Source: Stappia albiluteola
Lineage (GTDB): Bacteria; Pseudomonadota; Alphaproteobacteria; Rhizobiales; Stappiaceae
Assembly: GCF_014050225.1 (NCBI RefSeq)
Contig: NZ_JACFXV010000043.1
Location: 496,001-560,000, forward strand
Direction of reading: 5' to 3'
Length of the DNA: 64,000 bases
Position 1 is the first letter of the stretch. The number at the start of each line of letters is the position of its first letter. The position numbers and the translations under genes were made by a program. Of the stretch, positions 53,256 to 61,223 are shown piece after piece. The notes under the pieces were generated by a model that was not told where the DNA came from, made no database searches, and worked only from the letters and a program-made list of their open reading frames with translations.

Positions 53256-53487
53256 TCATAGGTACGGATGAGAAGCGACTCGGGCGGTGCCGGAGAAGTT
53301 GGCGCGGGTCAATAACACGGGCGTGAACGAATGGAAAGCGTTCTGCTCGCATATCTGCGCACGAGCGTTCCTGCGGCAGGCATGAACGACAGGGCTGCTG
53401 CGTCCTAATTGCAGACCTGGCGGCTCTTTCATCTGATATAAGACCGACATTCCACTTCTGGTTCGCAGCGCTTCAGAGCTATATTTC

Positions 53488-54555
53488 GTGCAATCCCGCC
53501 AACGTCTGGTCGCGCTCGTCGTGGCCTGTGCCCTGTTCATGCAGACGCTCGATTCGACGATCATCGGCACCGCGCTGCCGGCGATCGGCGCGAGCTTCGC
53601 CGTGGATCCCGTACGCCTGCATATGGCGATGACCTCCTATCTCATCGCGCTGGCCGTTTTCATGCCGATGAGCGGATGGGTCGCGGACCGGTACGGCACG
53701 CGCAATGTCTTCCGGGTGGCGATCCTCATATTCGTCGGCGCCTCAATCGGCTGCGGGGCGGCGTCTTCGCTGGCCGAACTTGTGGCGATGCGGATCGTGC
53801 AGGGGTTCGGCGGCGCGCTGATGGTGCCGGTTGCGCGGCTGGCGCTGCTGCGTGCCGTGCCCAAGTCGGAACTCGTCCAGGCGATGACCTGGGTCACCGT
53901 CCCTGCGCTCGTCGGGCCGGTCGTCGGGCCGCCGCTTGGCGGCTTTCTCGTCACCTATGCCGCATGGCCGTGGATATTCTGGATCAACGTTCCTTTCGGC
54001 ATTCTGGGCATCTGTCTCGCCACGGCCTATTTCGAAGACATTCGCGGCGAGCAGCGCGTTCCCTTCGATGGCCTTGGCTTCGTCTATTCGGGCCTTGCCA
54101 TCGGCGGCATCCTATTCGGCTTCGAACTGATGCCCCTTCGCGACCTTGTCGGCCATGCCGGCCACGCATTGGCGGCTGCGGGCCTGATTGCCGTCCTTTT
54201 TGTCGGCGGCTTCGTGCGATCTCTTCAGTTCACCGCACTCAATTCCATCGCCTTTGCCGATCTCGACGAGCGGCAGATGAGCCGCGCCACGGGCTTCACC
54301 TCCATGGCGCAGCAACTATCGCTGTCGATCGGCGTCAGTATTGCCGCGCTCAGCCTATCCCTGAGTGCCGCGTTGCGGGGCGAGGCAGCGCCACAGCCGA
54401 CCGACTACGCCGTCGCCTTCATCGTCGTGACCGTGCTGGTGTTGCTGTCGGCCGTGTCGTTCCTGAAACTGGAATCGGATGCGGGCGCGGCGGTGTCCCG
54501 GCATGCCACAACGGTGGGCGGCGCCGCGCGCACCCCGTCCGACCCGCGTACCTGA
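53488..54555 (+). CDS. DHA2-type MFS transporter with an internal in-frame deletion
   Basis: This 355-residue protein begins like a 14-helix DHA2 drug exporter: FMQTLDSTIIGTALPAIGASF, MTSYLIALAVFMPMSGWVADRYGTRNVF, MRIVQGFGGALMVPVARL, GPVVGPPLGGFL and WPWIFWINVPFG. It ends with the expected SRATGFTSMAQQLSLSIGVSIAA. The middle of the family (roughly helices 8-10, about 110 residues) is missing: residues about 230-240 (AAGLIAVLFVGGFVRSLQFTALN) join an early helix straight to a late one without a frameshift. It starts at GTG. Transport activity is doubtful. Confidence 0.8.
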   Translation: MQSRQRLVALVVACALFMQTLDSTIIGTALPAIGASFAVDPVRLHMAMTSYLIALAVFMPMSGWVADRYGTRNVFRVAILIFVGASIGCGAASSLAELVAMRIVQGFGGALMVPVARLALLRAVPKSELVQAMTWVTVPALVGPVVGPPLGGFLVTYAAWPWIFWINVPFGILGICLATAYFEDIRGEQRVPFDGLGFVYSGLAIGGILFGFELMPLRDLVGHAGHALAAAGLIAVLFVGGFVRSLQFTALNSIAFADLDERQMSRATGFTSMAQQLSLSIGVSIAALSLSLSAALRGEAAPQPTDYAVAFIVVTVLVLLSAVSFLKLESDAGAAVSRHATTVGGAARTPSDPRT

Positions 54556-54562
54556 GCCGGTT

Positions 54563-55264
54563 TCAGTCTTCCGATTTGCCCCTGAACCCCTTGGCGAGCA
54601 CATAGAGCTCGGGGCTTTCCTTGCGGCTCGCCGGCGGCTTGATATGGGATACGCTCTGGTATTCGCGCTTGAGCTGCGACAGCATCCCGCCTTCGGTTCC
54701 GCCCTGAAAGACCTTGGCCAGAAAACTGCCCCCGGGGGCCAGGTTGTCCCGGGCGAATTCCGCGGCGACTTCAAACAGATGGGTGGTGCGCAGATGGTCC
54801 GTCTTGCGGTGTCCCGTCGTCGGCGCCGCCATGTCGGACAGCACCAGATCCGGCCTGTGGCCGCCAAGCGCCTCGATCAGTTGATCGGGCGCATCGTCAT
54901 CCAGGAAATCCTTCTGCAACAGGACGACGCCGGGCACCGGATCGAGTTCGAGGTAGTCGATGCCCACGACGAGCGGATCTTTATCCGTCGACCCGGTTTT
55001 CGCTGCAGCAATCTGGCACCAGCCGCCGGGCGCCGCGCCCAGGTCCACCACGCGTTGGCCGGGCTTCAGCAGTTTGTGGCGCTCGTCGATTTCGAGAAGC
55101 TTGTAGGCGGCGCGCGAACGGTAGCCGTCCAGTTTCGAACGGCGCACATAGGGATCGTTGATGTGGCGCTCGAGCCAGCGCGTGGAGGATTCCTTGCGCT
55201 TGCCCGCCGTCTTCACACGTTGATGCAGACCGCGATCGCCGCGGCCTCGCCCGCTATCGGCCAT
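54563..55264 (-). CDS. rlmE: 23S rRNA (uridine-2'-O) methyltransferase
   Basis: This 233-residue RrmJ/FtsJ enzyme methylates U2552 of 23S rRNA late in 50S assembly. [44 protein letters not shown] contains the catalytic Lys and SAM site; [25 protein letters not shown] and [15 protein letters not shown] follow with the Asp and second Lys. A basic N-terminal extension precedes the domain. It is convergent with the MFS gene and follows the ppx-like gene. Confidence 0.95.
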   Translation of the reverse strand: MADSGRGRGDRGLHQRVKTAGKRKESSTRWLERHINDPYVRRSKLDGYRSRAAYKLLEIDERHKLLKPGQRVVDLGAAPGGWCQIAAAKTGSTDKDPLVVGIDYLELDPVPGVVLLQKDFLDDDAPDQLIEALGGHRPDLVLSDMAAPTTGHRKTDHLRTTHLFEVAAEFARDNLAPGGSFLAKVFQGGTEGGMLSQLKREYQSVSHIKPPASRKESPELYVLAKGFRGKSED

Positions 55265-55299
55265 GGCCGTTCCTTCACAAGATAGGTATCGCCGGCGGC

Positions 55300-56832
55300 C
55301 TACCTGCCGCGAGGTCGATTGCGCCAGTTGCCGGGACCCGAGCGCCGCCAGACGCCATCGGACGCCATCAGCTCCATGAGAATGCCTTCGCGCAATCCTC
55401 GATCCGCAACCCTCAGCCGCTGGCAGGTCCAGCGCCGACGGATCGCCTCGAGAATGGCGCAGCCGGCAAGCACAAGGTCCGCCCGGTCCGCTCCGATGCA
55501 GGGGTTGTCGACGCGCTCCTCATAAGGCATCGCGCGCAATCGGTCTATCATTGCCGAAACATCTTCGTGTTCCAGCCAGGCGCCGTCCACGCGGCGCCGG
55601 TCGTAGCGCTTCAGGCCGAAGTGGACACCGGCCAGGGTTGTCACGGTGCCGGAAGTGCCGAGCATGTGCACCCGGCCGCCGCAAATCGCCTGCGTCAACT
55701 GCTCGCCGAGCGCGAAAGCCTGCAGGTGCTCTGCCGCATCGGCCACCATCGCCTCGAAGGCATCCCGCGTCACATGGCGTCCACCGTGCCGCTCCGCAAG
55801 GCTGACGACGCCGACGGGCAGTGAAATCCAGGCACGGATGAATTTGGTAAGCTGATAGCCTCTGGCTCCGCAACGGTTGCGGAGATCCAGCCAGACGATC
55901 TCCGATGACCCTCCGCCGATATCGAACAGAACGACGCCGTCGGCTTCCGGATCGACCAGCGAAGCGCAGCCGGCGACGGCAAGGCGGGCCTCGGTCTCCC
56001 GCGACACGATCTCCAGCGAAAGACCCGTTTCCTCCCGCACGCGATCGATGAAATCCGGCCCGTTCTCGGCCGCGCGGCAAGCCTCCGTGGCGATCAGCCG
56101 GAAGCGGTCCACGCCGCGCTGTACAAGCTTGTCGCGGCAACAATTCAGCGCATCGACAGCGCGGTCCATGGCATCATCGGCCAGCTTGCTGGAGCGGCCC
56201 AACCCCTCTCCAAGCCGCACGATCTTTGAAAAGGCATCGACCACGCGAAAGCCGCGTTGCTCGGGACGCGCGACCAGCAAACGGCAATTGTTGGTCCCCA
56301 GATCAAGCGCTGCGTAAAGCGGCCCGCGCTTGTCGCAATCCGCTTCGGCTCTCGAATGCGGACGATCCGCCCGGTCGCGGTGCACATACGGCGCCGGTGG
56401 CGTTGACCGCGCGTCCGCCTGCTGTCTCGCGCCTGCCGGATCCGGCGCGCGATCGAAGCCGTTTGCATGCCGGCCGGGTCTCTTGGCCTGCATCTCGCAG
56501 GCGTTGACGGGGAGTGCCTTGGGGAACTTGGAGGAAAGCAAGTCGGAGTCGACTTCGGACGCAGGGGCAAACTGCACCGCCCTGCGTTCGGCCCGATTGG
56601 GCCGCCGACGCTTCTTGCCGCGTCGTGGCTGAATGGCGTCCGGACGCAACTCGGCGGTCGACTGGCATGGGGCACGGTCGGGAGAATCCGCCAATTTCGG
56701 CCTCGTCTCGCCCTCCGGCTTCCGCCGTTTGCGGGAGCCGCGGCGAATACGCCCCTGACCAGTTGCCCCCTTCTCCGCCGCGCCGGGCATCGTCCGGGAA
56801 TCGCCCGGTCCGAATTCACCCAAATCGCTCAC
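55300..56832 (-). CDS. Ppx/GppA-family phosphatase with long basic N-terminal extension
   Basis: The catalytic part (about 335 residues) is a normal exopolyphosphatase/guanosine-pentaphosphatase: [16 protein letters not shown] (phosphate loop), [58 protein letters not shown] and [12 protein letters not shown]. Before it lies an extension of about 170 residues rich in Arg, Pro and Ala ([32 protein letters not shown]), probably disordered and possibly nucleic-acid or polyphosphate binding. GTG 56832 was chosen because GAGGG lies six bases upstream; ATG 56790 is the alternative. Confidence 0.85.
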   Translation of the reverse strand: MSDLGEFGPGDSRTMPGAAEKGATGQGRIRRGSRKRRKPEGETRPKLADSPDRAPCQSTAELRPDAIQPRRGKKRRRPNRAERRAVQFAPASEVDSDLLSSKFPKALPVNACEMQAKRPGRHANGFDRAPDPAGARQQADARSTPPAPYVHRDRADRPHSRAEADCDKRGPLYAALDLGTNNCRLLVARPEQRGFRVVDAFSKIVRLGEGLGRSSKLADDAMDRAVDALNCCRDKLVQRGVDRFRLIATEACRAAENGPDFIDRVREETGLSLEIVSRETEARLAVAGCASLVDPEADGVVLFDIGGGSSEIVWLDLRNRCGARGYQLTKFIRAWISLPVGVVSLAERHGGRHVTRDAFEAMVADAAEHLQAFALGEQLTQAICGGRVHMLGTSGTVTTLAGVHFGLKRYDRRRVDGAWLEHEDVSAMIDRLRAMPYEERVDNPCIGADRADLVLAGCAILEAIRRRWTCQRLRVADRGLREGILMELMASDGVWRRSGPGNWRNRPRGR

Positions 56833-57137
56833 ATCAAACCCTCGGCGCCGCAAAAAGGAGCGCCTTTGAAATGCTTCGTTGTTGAAAGTGTAGCAGTTTG
56901 TCGGGATTGCGCAAATAATCTGGCATGCCACTTTCGTGGGCGTTCGCCCTGTTTTCCCTCGTTCGATGGTCGAGGTCGATCCGGATCAGTCTCATCGAAG
57001 CGGTGGAAAAATCTCCGGGCCAGTGTTGCAATTGCCGTCGAACATTCGGTATAACGCACTCGTCGGCGACGCGGACGGTCATTTTCCCGCGCGGCGGCGT
57101 GCACTTTCCAGATGGCCTCGCGCGCTGGAAACCCTGC

Positions 57138-57211
57138 TGGGGAATAGGTTAACGGTAGACCCGCGGACTCTGACTCCGTTAGTCCTGGTTCGAATCCAGG
57201 TTCCCCAGCCA
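57138..57211 (+). tRNA. tRNA-Gln (anticodon CUG)
   Basis: The 74-base gene includes an encoded CCA. The acceptor stem pairs 57138-57144 (TGGGGAA) with 57201-57207 (TTCCCCA). The anticodon loop CTCTGAC gives CTG, and the T arm has GGTTCGAATCC. The sequence downstream is AT-richer and non-core, so this tRNA is a likely integration point. Confidence 0.95.
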
Positions 57212-57310
57212 ACTCTTCCTTTAAATCTGCCGACGCTTGAACAAGCGCTGCTCAACACTTTGTCCTTGGGCTTAGTGGGTTGGCGTGTCGTTGGCCGTGG
57301 AACCAAATCG

Positions 57311-58333
57311 TCATTCATTTCCTTTAAGCGGACCATCACCGATCGTCGCGGAAATGCGGTTCGCGAGCGCTCTGCGGAACTCTTCGATTTTATCGAGCCT
57401 CCACGTGATGTGATTGTACTGACGGATATCGAAATGTACCTTGTCGATCACATCCTGGCGGCAGGTGAATATGACGGGAATGTTGAGACCATGCGCAAAA
57501 CCGGCCTCATAATAGACGCCGCCGCGCATCCCGGCTTCTCCATGCGTAAAGTCGGCCACCAGAAACCGTGAGCGACGGATTTCTGCAACAATCTCGTCAT
57601 CGATCTTGTTGTTGTGATCCTTTTTGTCGATCCGAACCGGCTGATAACCAGCGTCCAAAATAGCCTTGGCGATCCCCCTCTCGTAGACTTCGCTCACCGA
57701 GTCGTCGAACCACATGGCGATGAAGGCCTGTTTCGAATCTATGGCTTTTGTTTCGAGTTCTGCTAAATGGATATAACCATCTGCCAAAATCGTAATTATG
57801 CGATCTAAATAATCTCCACTTTCTTCTATTGCCGCATCCTGATCAAAATCAATTAACCCGCGACTGTCATATACACTCGGCAATTCTTGAATTATAAATT
57901 CTCTCTTGAGTAATATTTCCAGAAGGAATTCGACTTCTTTTTCATTATTGCTTTCTGATACTGCGAAAAATCTCCAAAAATCGACTGGTTTCTTGATCCG
58001 CATTTCATCACCGATGAACCGACTGAGCGTGCCGAGAAATCCCAACAGTCGGTCCGCGCGTTCAAGGATGGGTAGCGGTTGTCTACGCTTGACCTCTTCA
58101 ATCGTGGTGCTCATAACTTCCGGGCATTCGACTCCCAGGCGGCGCTGATCGATAAGCCATGTAGTCAGCCGCGCTTTCACCGCATCATCGATGTACGATA
58201 TTAGCTCAACTGCCGTCCCGCTGATGAAATACGCTCCACCAGCGCGTGCCGAATTCACTTCCTTACCATCACGGCTTGAAGGCGAAATACTGGCCGGGGT
58301 TCCCCAGATCGGACACGTGCAATCGGTTGTCAT
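57311..58333 (-). CDS. Protein with a C-terminal nucleoside deoxyribosyltransferase-like domain
   Basis: This 340-residue protein has a C-terminal alpha/beta domain (about 200-312): KQAFIAMWFDDSVSEVYERGI, VRIDKKDHNNKIDDEIVAEIRRSRFLVADFTH, then GVYYEAGFAHGLNIPVIFTCR and HFDIRQYNHITW. This pattern matches the nucleoside 2-deoxyribosyltransferase fold, with Glu276 in YYEAGFA as likely catalytic residue. The N-terminus has TDCTCPIWGTPA, perhaps a decayed zinc ribbon, then a helical middle. AT-richer than its neighbours and next to a tRNA, so probably acquired. A role in phage defence or nucleotide/NAD turnover is inference only. Confidence 0.65.
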   Translation of the reverse strand: MTTDCTCPIWGTPASISPSSRDGKEVNSARAGGAYFISGTAVELISYIDDAVKARLTTWLIDQRRLGVECPEVMSTTIEEVKRRQPLPILERADRLLGFLGTLSRFIGDEMRIKKPVDFWRFFAVSESNNEKEVEFLLEILLKREFIIQELPSVYDSRGLIDFDQDAAIEESGDYLDRIITILADGYIHLAELETKAIDSKQAFIAMWFDDSVSEVYERGIAKAILDAGYQPVRIDKKDHNNKIDDEIVAEIRRSRFLVADFTHGEAGMRGGVYYEAGFAHGLNIPVIFTCRQDVIDKVHFDIRQYNHITWRLDKIEEFRRALANRISATIGDGPLKGNE

Positions 58334-58429
58334 GAAGCTTGCCTCTTAATATTCAGCATGCCGCAAACTGTTTGAACGCAGCTTGAGCAAGGGGCCGGAA
58401 AATGGTCCCTGCAACAACGCAAGCGAAAA

Positions 58430-58849
58430 TCATCCCTCCACCCAATCCTCGAAGCGCAGCCCCTCAACACGCGCGAATTCGCGCGTGTTGTTCGTCACCA
58501 GCACACATTCGGCGGCCAGCGCATGACCCGCAATCATGGTGTCATTGCCGCCGATGGGTGTTCCCATCGCCGTCAAGGCCTGTTTGATCCGTGTAGCGTG
58601 TTCCGCAGCGGCGGCGCCCCATGGCAGGATGGCTGAGAGGCGAGCGACGAAAGCTTCGACCAGCCGCGCGTGACGGGGCGAGGCATTGCGACCGACTGTA
58701 CCCAGCAGCATTTCGTAATAGGTGATGACCGAGATGACGATCTGATGCTGACTTTCCGCAGCTACCTGCAAACGCTCGAGTACGGAGGCCGGGCGCTCGC
58801 GCATGATGAACGAGCATATGTTGGTATCGAGCATGTAGACGACAGGCAT
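58430..58849 (-). CDS. vapC: VapC-family PIN-domain toxin
   Basis: This 139-residue PIN ribonuclease has acidic residues Asp8 (YMLDTNICS), Glu46 (TYYEML) and Asp103 (GGNDTMIAGHA), with the C-terminal TNNTREFARVEGL. VapC toxins typically cleave initiator tRNA or rRNA to arrest translation; the target here is unknown. Its start overlaps the antitoxin stop by one base (TAATG), ensuring coupled synthesis. Confidence 0.92.
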   Translation of the reverse strand: MPVVYMLDTNICSFIMRERPASVLERLQVAAESQHQIVISVITYYEMLLGTVGRNASPRHARLVEAFVARLSAILPWGAAAAEHATRIKQALTAMGTPIGGNDTMIAGHALAAECVLVTNNTREFARVEGLRFEDWVEG

Positions 58850-59151
58850 TATTTCTTTTCCTGTCGCGTTCGCAGCGCTTCTCGCCTGTTGGTCTCTCCA
58901 TCATCGTCCAGCGAGAACCGCCCTTCTTCGATGACGTCCGGCCGCTCAACGAGGAAATCCGTGTCGCTCGGCGGTTCTTCCATAAACGAACGCCAGTCCG
59001 GCCGGACCGGACGCAACACGATCGTATCGCCCTGCCGTTCGATGGTGAGTTCGGTCACCCCCTGGAACTCGAAGTCCTTGGGCAGGCGTATCGCCTGATT
59101 GCGGTTGTTGCGAAAGATCGACACTTTTCGCGCGGTGTCCGGGCGGGTCAT
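58849..59151 (-). CDS. vapB: VapB-family antitoxin
   Basis: This 100-residue antitoxin has an AbrB-type DNA-binding N-terminus (RKVSIFRNNRNQAIRLPKDFEF, VTELTIERQGDTIVLRP) and a C-terminal acidic arm (FMEEPPSDTDFLVERPDV) expected to block the VapC active site. The start at 59151 has GGAGG six bases upstream. The pair would repress its own promoter just upstream. Confidence 0.92.
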   Translation of the reverse strand: MTRPDTARKVSIFRNNRNQAIRLPKDFEFQGVTELTIERQGDTIVLRPVRPDWRSFMEEPPSDTDFLVERPDVIEEGRFSLDDDGETNRREALRTRQEKK

Positions 59152-59365
59152 TAGACGCCTCCATGGTGTAAAGATCATGATAGCATATGCCATGCATATG
59201 TATATTCATATCTTCACGCCGTACCGCACGTGAGTGCCCCACGTCGACGCAGACACAGGCCGCGGCCAAGGCCGCCTGCCTCACCCCGGGTCGCGCCGGG
59301 CAAAAGGAATTGGTCTTCCAATTGTATCTGAAAAGCTTGCTGAATTTGCTCGCCCCCTCGGGGCG

Positions 59366-59442
59366 CTAGTGGTTCGATTCCGACATTTGCCTCCCTAGGC
59401 CGCATTCGCCCGAGCAAATGTCGGAATCAAAAGAACCACTAG
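59366..59442. repeat. Long inverted repeat A
   Basis: Outer arms of 9 bp (59366-59374 with 59434-59442) and inner arms of 15 bp (59376-59390 with 59414-59428) surround a 23-nt loop. An asymmetric internal loop separates the two arm segments. The ends are CTAG. The inner arm next to the loop contains GACATTTG, as in repeat B. Confidence 0.85.
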
Positions 59443-59469
59443 TAAGTATATGATTCTAATAAGGCTTTT

Positions 59470-59524
59470 GAATTTGACATTTGAGCGCGAGCCTCGCTGC
59501 AACCGGGACTCAAATGTCAAATTC
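59470..59524. repeat. Long inverted repeat B
   Basis: Perfect 16-bp arms (59470-59485 with 59509-59524) surround a 23-nt loop, the same loop length as repeat A. GACATTTG is shared with repeat A at the loop end of the arm, suggesting a related element family. Confidence 0.85.
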
Positions 59525-59530
59525 GCTCCG

Positions 59531-59650
59531 CTAGAGCATATCCCGCCAAATCTGAATCGGATTTGGCGATAAGGATATGCTCAAAGCATTGATCCTGGAG
59601 CGATTTCTTGATCCACGAAAGCGATCCCGCTTTCGTGGAAAGCGCACTAG
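59531..59650. repeat. RIME-like intergenic repeat, copy 2
   Basis: This 120-base unit is bounded by CTAG on both sides (59531 and 59647). It contains a bulged hairpin (59534-59552 with 59560-59582), a linker core matching 28 of 32 bases of 44768-44799, and a perfect 12-bp hairpin (59612-59623 with 59628-59639) with a 4-nt loop. The two-palindrome design fits Rhizobiales intergenic mosaic elements. Confidence 0.7.
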
Positions 59651-59693
59651 ACGCCAGTCTGATCACCTTGGTTGCCGTCCAGGACCTGATAGC

Positions 59694-60818
59694 TCAGCTC
59701 TCGACGTCGATATAGCGCTTGCCGATAAAGCCGGTCTGGCCGGAATGGGTCGCCTCGCACCACCAGCGGTCGCAGTTGCCTAGGGTCACTGTCGTCTTCG
59801 CCGGAAGGATCTTCAACACCTTGGCATCGTTGCTTTTTCCCTCGCGCAGGTTCACGGAGATCGTCACCTGACCGGTCTTCGTCTCATCGCTCGCTGACTG
59901 GACCTTCTCGGGCTCGGCAACCTGCTCCTCGACAACGGGGGCGGCGGGAGGAGCCTGTTCGGTCACCGGCTGCGGTTCGGCTACCGGCGCCGGTTCGGCC
60001 GCCGTTGTCGCCGGCTCTGCAGTCGGCGCAGGATCGGACGACGCGATTTCGACATCGGAAGTTCGATCGACGGTCTGAACTGTCGTGCCCGTGGCTGTCG
60101 CGTTCCGTTTCGTCGCATCGACGATCGCCCGCTGCGCGGCGGCTGAGTCGGCTTCTGTGACGGGAGCCTTGTCCCCGGCCGATACATAGCCGAGCACCGG
60201 GCTGACATCCGGCTTTATGGCAATGGTCTTTACCGGCTTCGTGTGATGGACGATGCCAAGGTCGGTCCCGGCGATATTGGCGGGTTCCTCGGCGGTATCG
60301 GCCACCGGTTGCCGCTGGACGTGGGCCTGGAGATCGATACCGAGATCGGAGTCGGCACTGGCGGTCGCAAAGCGATCGTCAAAGGCCTCCGACGGTAAAA
60401 CATCGACTGCCGCTTCCGGCGTCGCGGTTTCGGTTGCCTGGTGCTGCGCGGAGGCCGCCTGGCCCGGAGCCGCAGTCTCGGCAGGATCGGGGATGGAAAC
60501 CGTCAGCGTGGTTGCCAATCCGGCGCCGGTCGCAAGGAGGATCGCAGCGGCCGACACCAACGCCACCCGGCGGCGGTAGAAATGCGCGAAAAGGCCCCGC
60601 TGCGCTTTTTCCGCCGCGGCTTCGGTCGGTTCCAGAAATTGGTCGTCACCGTCGTGCTCATCCGGCCGATGCTCTGCGACGGCCTTTTCAGCCAATTGCC
60701 TGTAGGCATCGCCTTGCGCCGGGGGTTCGATGCTCTTGAGGATGGTGCAATCGTTGATCACCCGGAGCGAATGATACTCCAACTCCTCGGGGGCGGATTG
60801 CTTTGGATACGCGAGCAT
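59694..60818 (-). CDS. Single-pass membrane protein with C-terminal bacterial SH3 domain
   Basis: This 374-residue protein has a cytoplasmic N-terminus, one membrane helix (VALVSAAAILLATGAGLATTLTV, near residues 85-107), a long Ala/Pro/Glu-rich linker (for example PTAEPATTAAEPAPVAEPQP) and a C-terminal SH3b domain (ISVNLREGKSNDAKVLKILPAKTTVTLGNCDRWWCEATHSGQTGFIGKRYI). SH3b domains often bind peptidoglycan, so a periplasmic wall-sensing role is inferred. The start at 60818 has GGAGGG five bases upstream. Divergent from the FecR gene. Confidence 0.8.
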   Translation of the reverse strand: MLAYPKQSAPEELEYHSLRVINDCTILKSIEPPAQGDAYRQLAEKAVAEHRPDEHDGDDQFLEPTEAAAEKAQRGLFAHFYRRRVALVSAAAILLATGAGLATTLTVSIPDPAETAAPGQAASAQHQATETATPEAAVDVLPSEAFDDRFATASADSDLGIDLQAHVQRQPVADTAEEPANIAGTDLGIVHHTKPVKTIAIKPDVSPVLGYVSAGDKAPVTEADSAAAQRAIVDATKRNATATGTTVQTVDRTSDVEIASSDPAPTAEPATTAAEPAPVAEPQPVTEQAPPAAPVVEEQVAEPEKVQSASDETKTGQVTISVNLREGKSNDAKVLKILPAKTTVTLGNCDRWWCEATHSGQTGFIGKRYIDVES

Positions 60819-61223
60819 GGGAACCCTCCGCGCCACTTCGGGCGCAATTACCAGACATCATCAAGCTTAAAGCCCCCATCGACTTGTAGATTAACCAAGA
60901 ATATGGCGCGGATGCGCCGAGAATCGGGTCATCTTCAGAAGATTGCGTCATTTTTTATGGCGACAACCTTCGCTTCACCCGCCCTAACTCTTCCGGGGCA
61001 CCCAATAGATGGCGATAGCATTCCTGAGCTGCGCTTTCGGGTGACGCGCCGCCTCCTGCCATCGAATGGCGCTGACGCGAGGCGACACCTATAATAAACG
61101 GGCCCAATAAGCTGAAACACTTACAAAAAACGGCGCCGCAGTTACAATTTTTGAACTTCCTTTAAGGAAATATTGTCCCGTCGTCGCATACAAATCGTAA
61201 GAATGCTGCTTGCGGGGCATGTA
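60819..61223. other. Divergent promoter region, SH3 and FecR genes
   Basis: This 405-base gap has no supported gene. A 13-base perfect palindrome, TTCCTTTAAGGAA, lies at 61157-61169, about 55 bases before the chosen FecR start. Its AAGGAA could also serve as a ribosome binding site for a TTG at 61173, an alternative FecR start. Confidence 0.45.

Larger units (their letters stand above)
59152..59693. other. Repeat-filled intergenic region
   Basis: This 542-base gap between vapB and the SH3-domain gene contains no supported gene. It holds the vapBC promoter, with a palindrome-rich ATATGCCATGCATATG near 59192, and four inverted repeats between 59366 and 59639, listed separately. Confidence 0.6.

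Noticed and set aside
59368-59390. T-arm-like GGTTCGATTCC, suggesting a tRNA fragment or attachment site copy
   Set aside because: It is part of the arm of inverted repeat A and does not extend the match to the tRNA-Gln 3' end (GGTTCGAATCC, then AGGTTCCCCA).
59366-59650. CRISPR array
   Set aside because: The repeats are inverted, not direct, with no regular spacers and no cas genes in the window.
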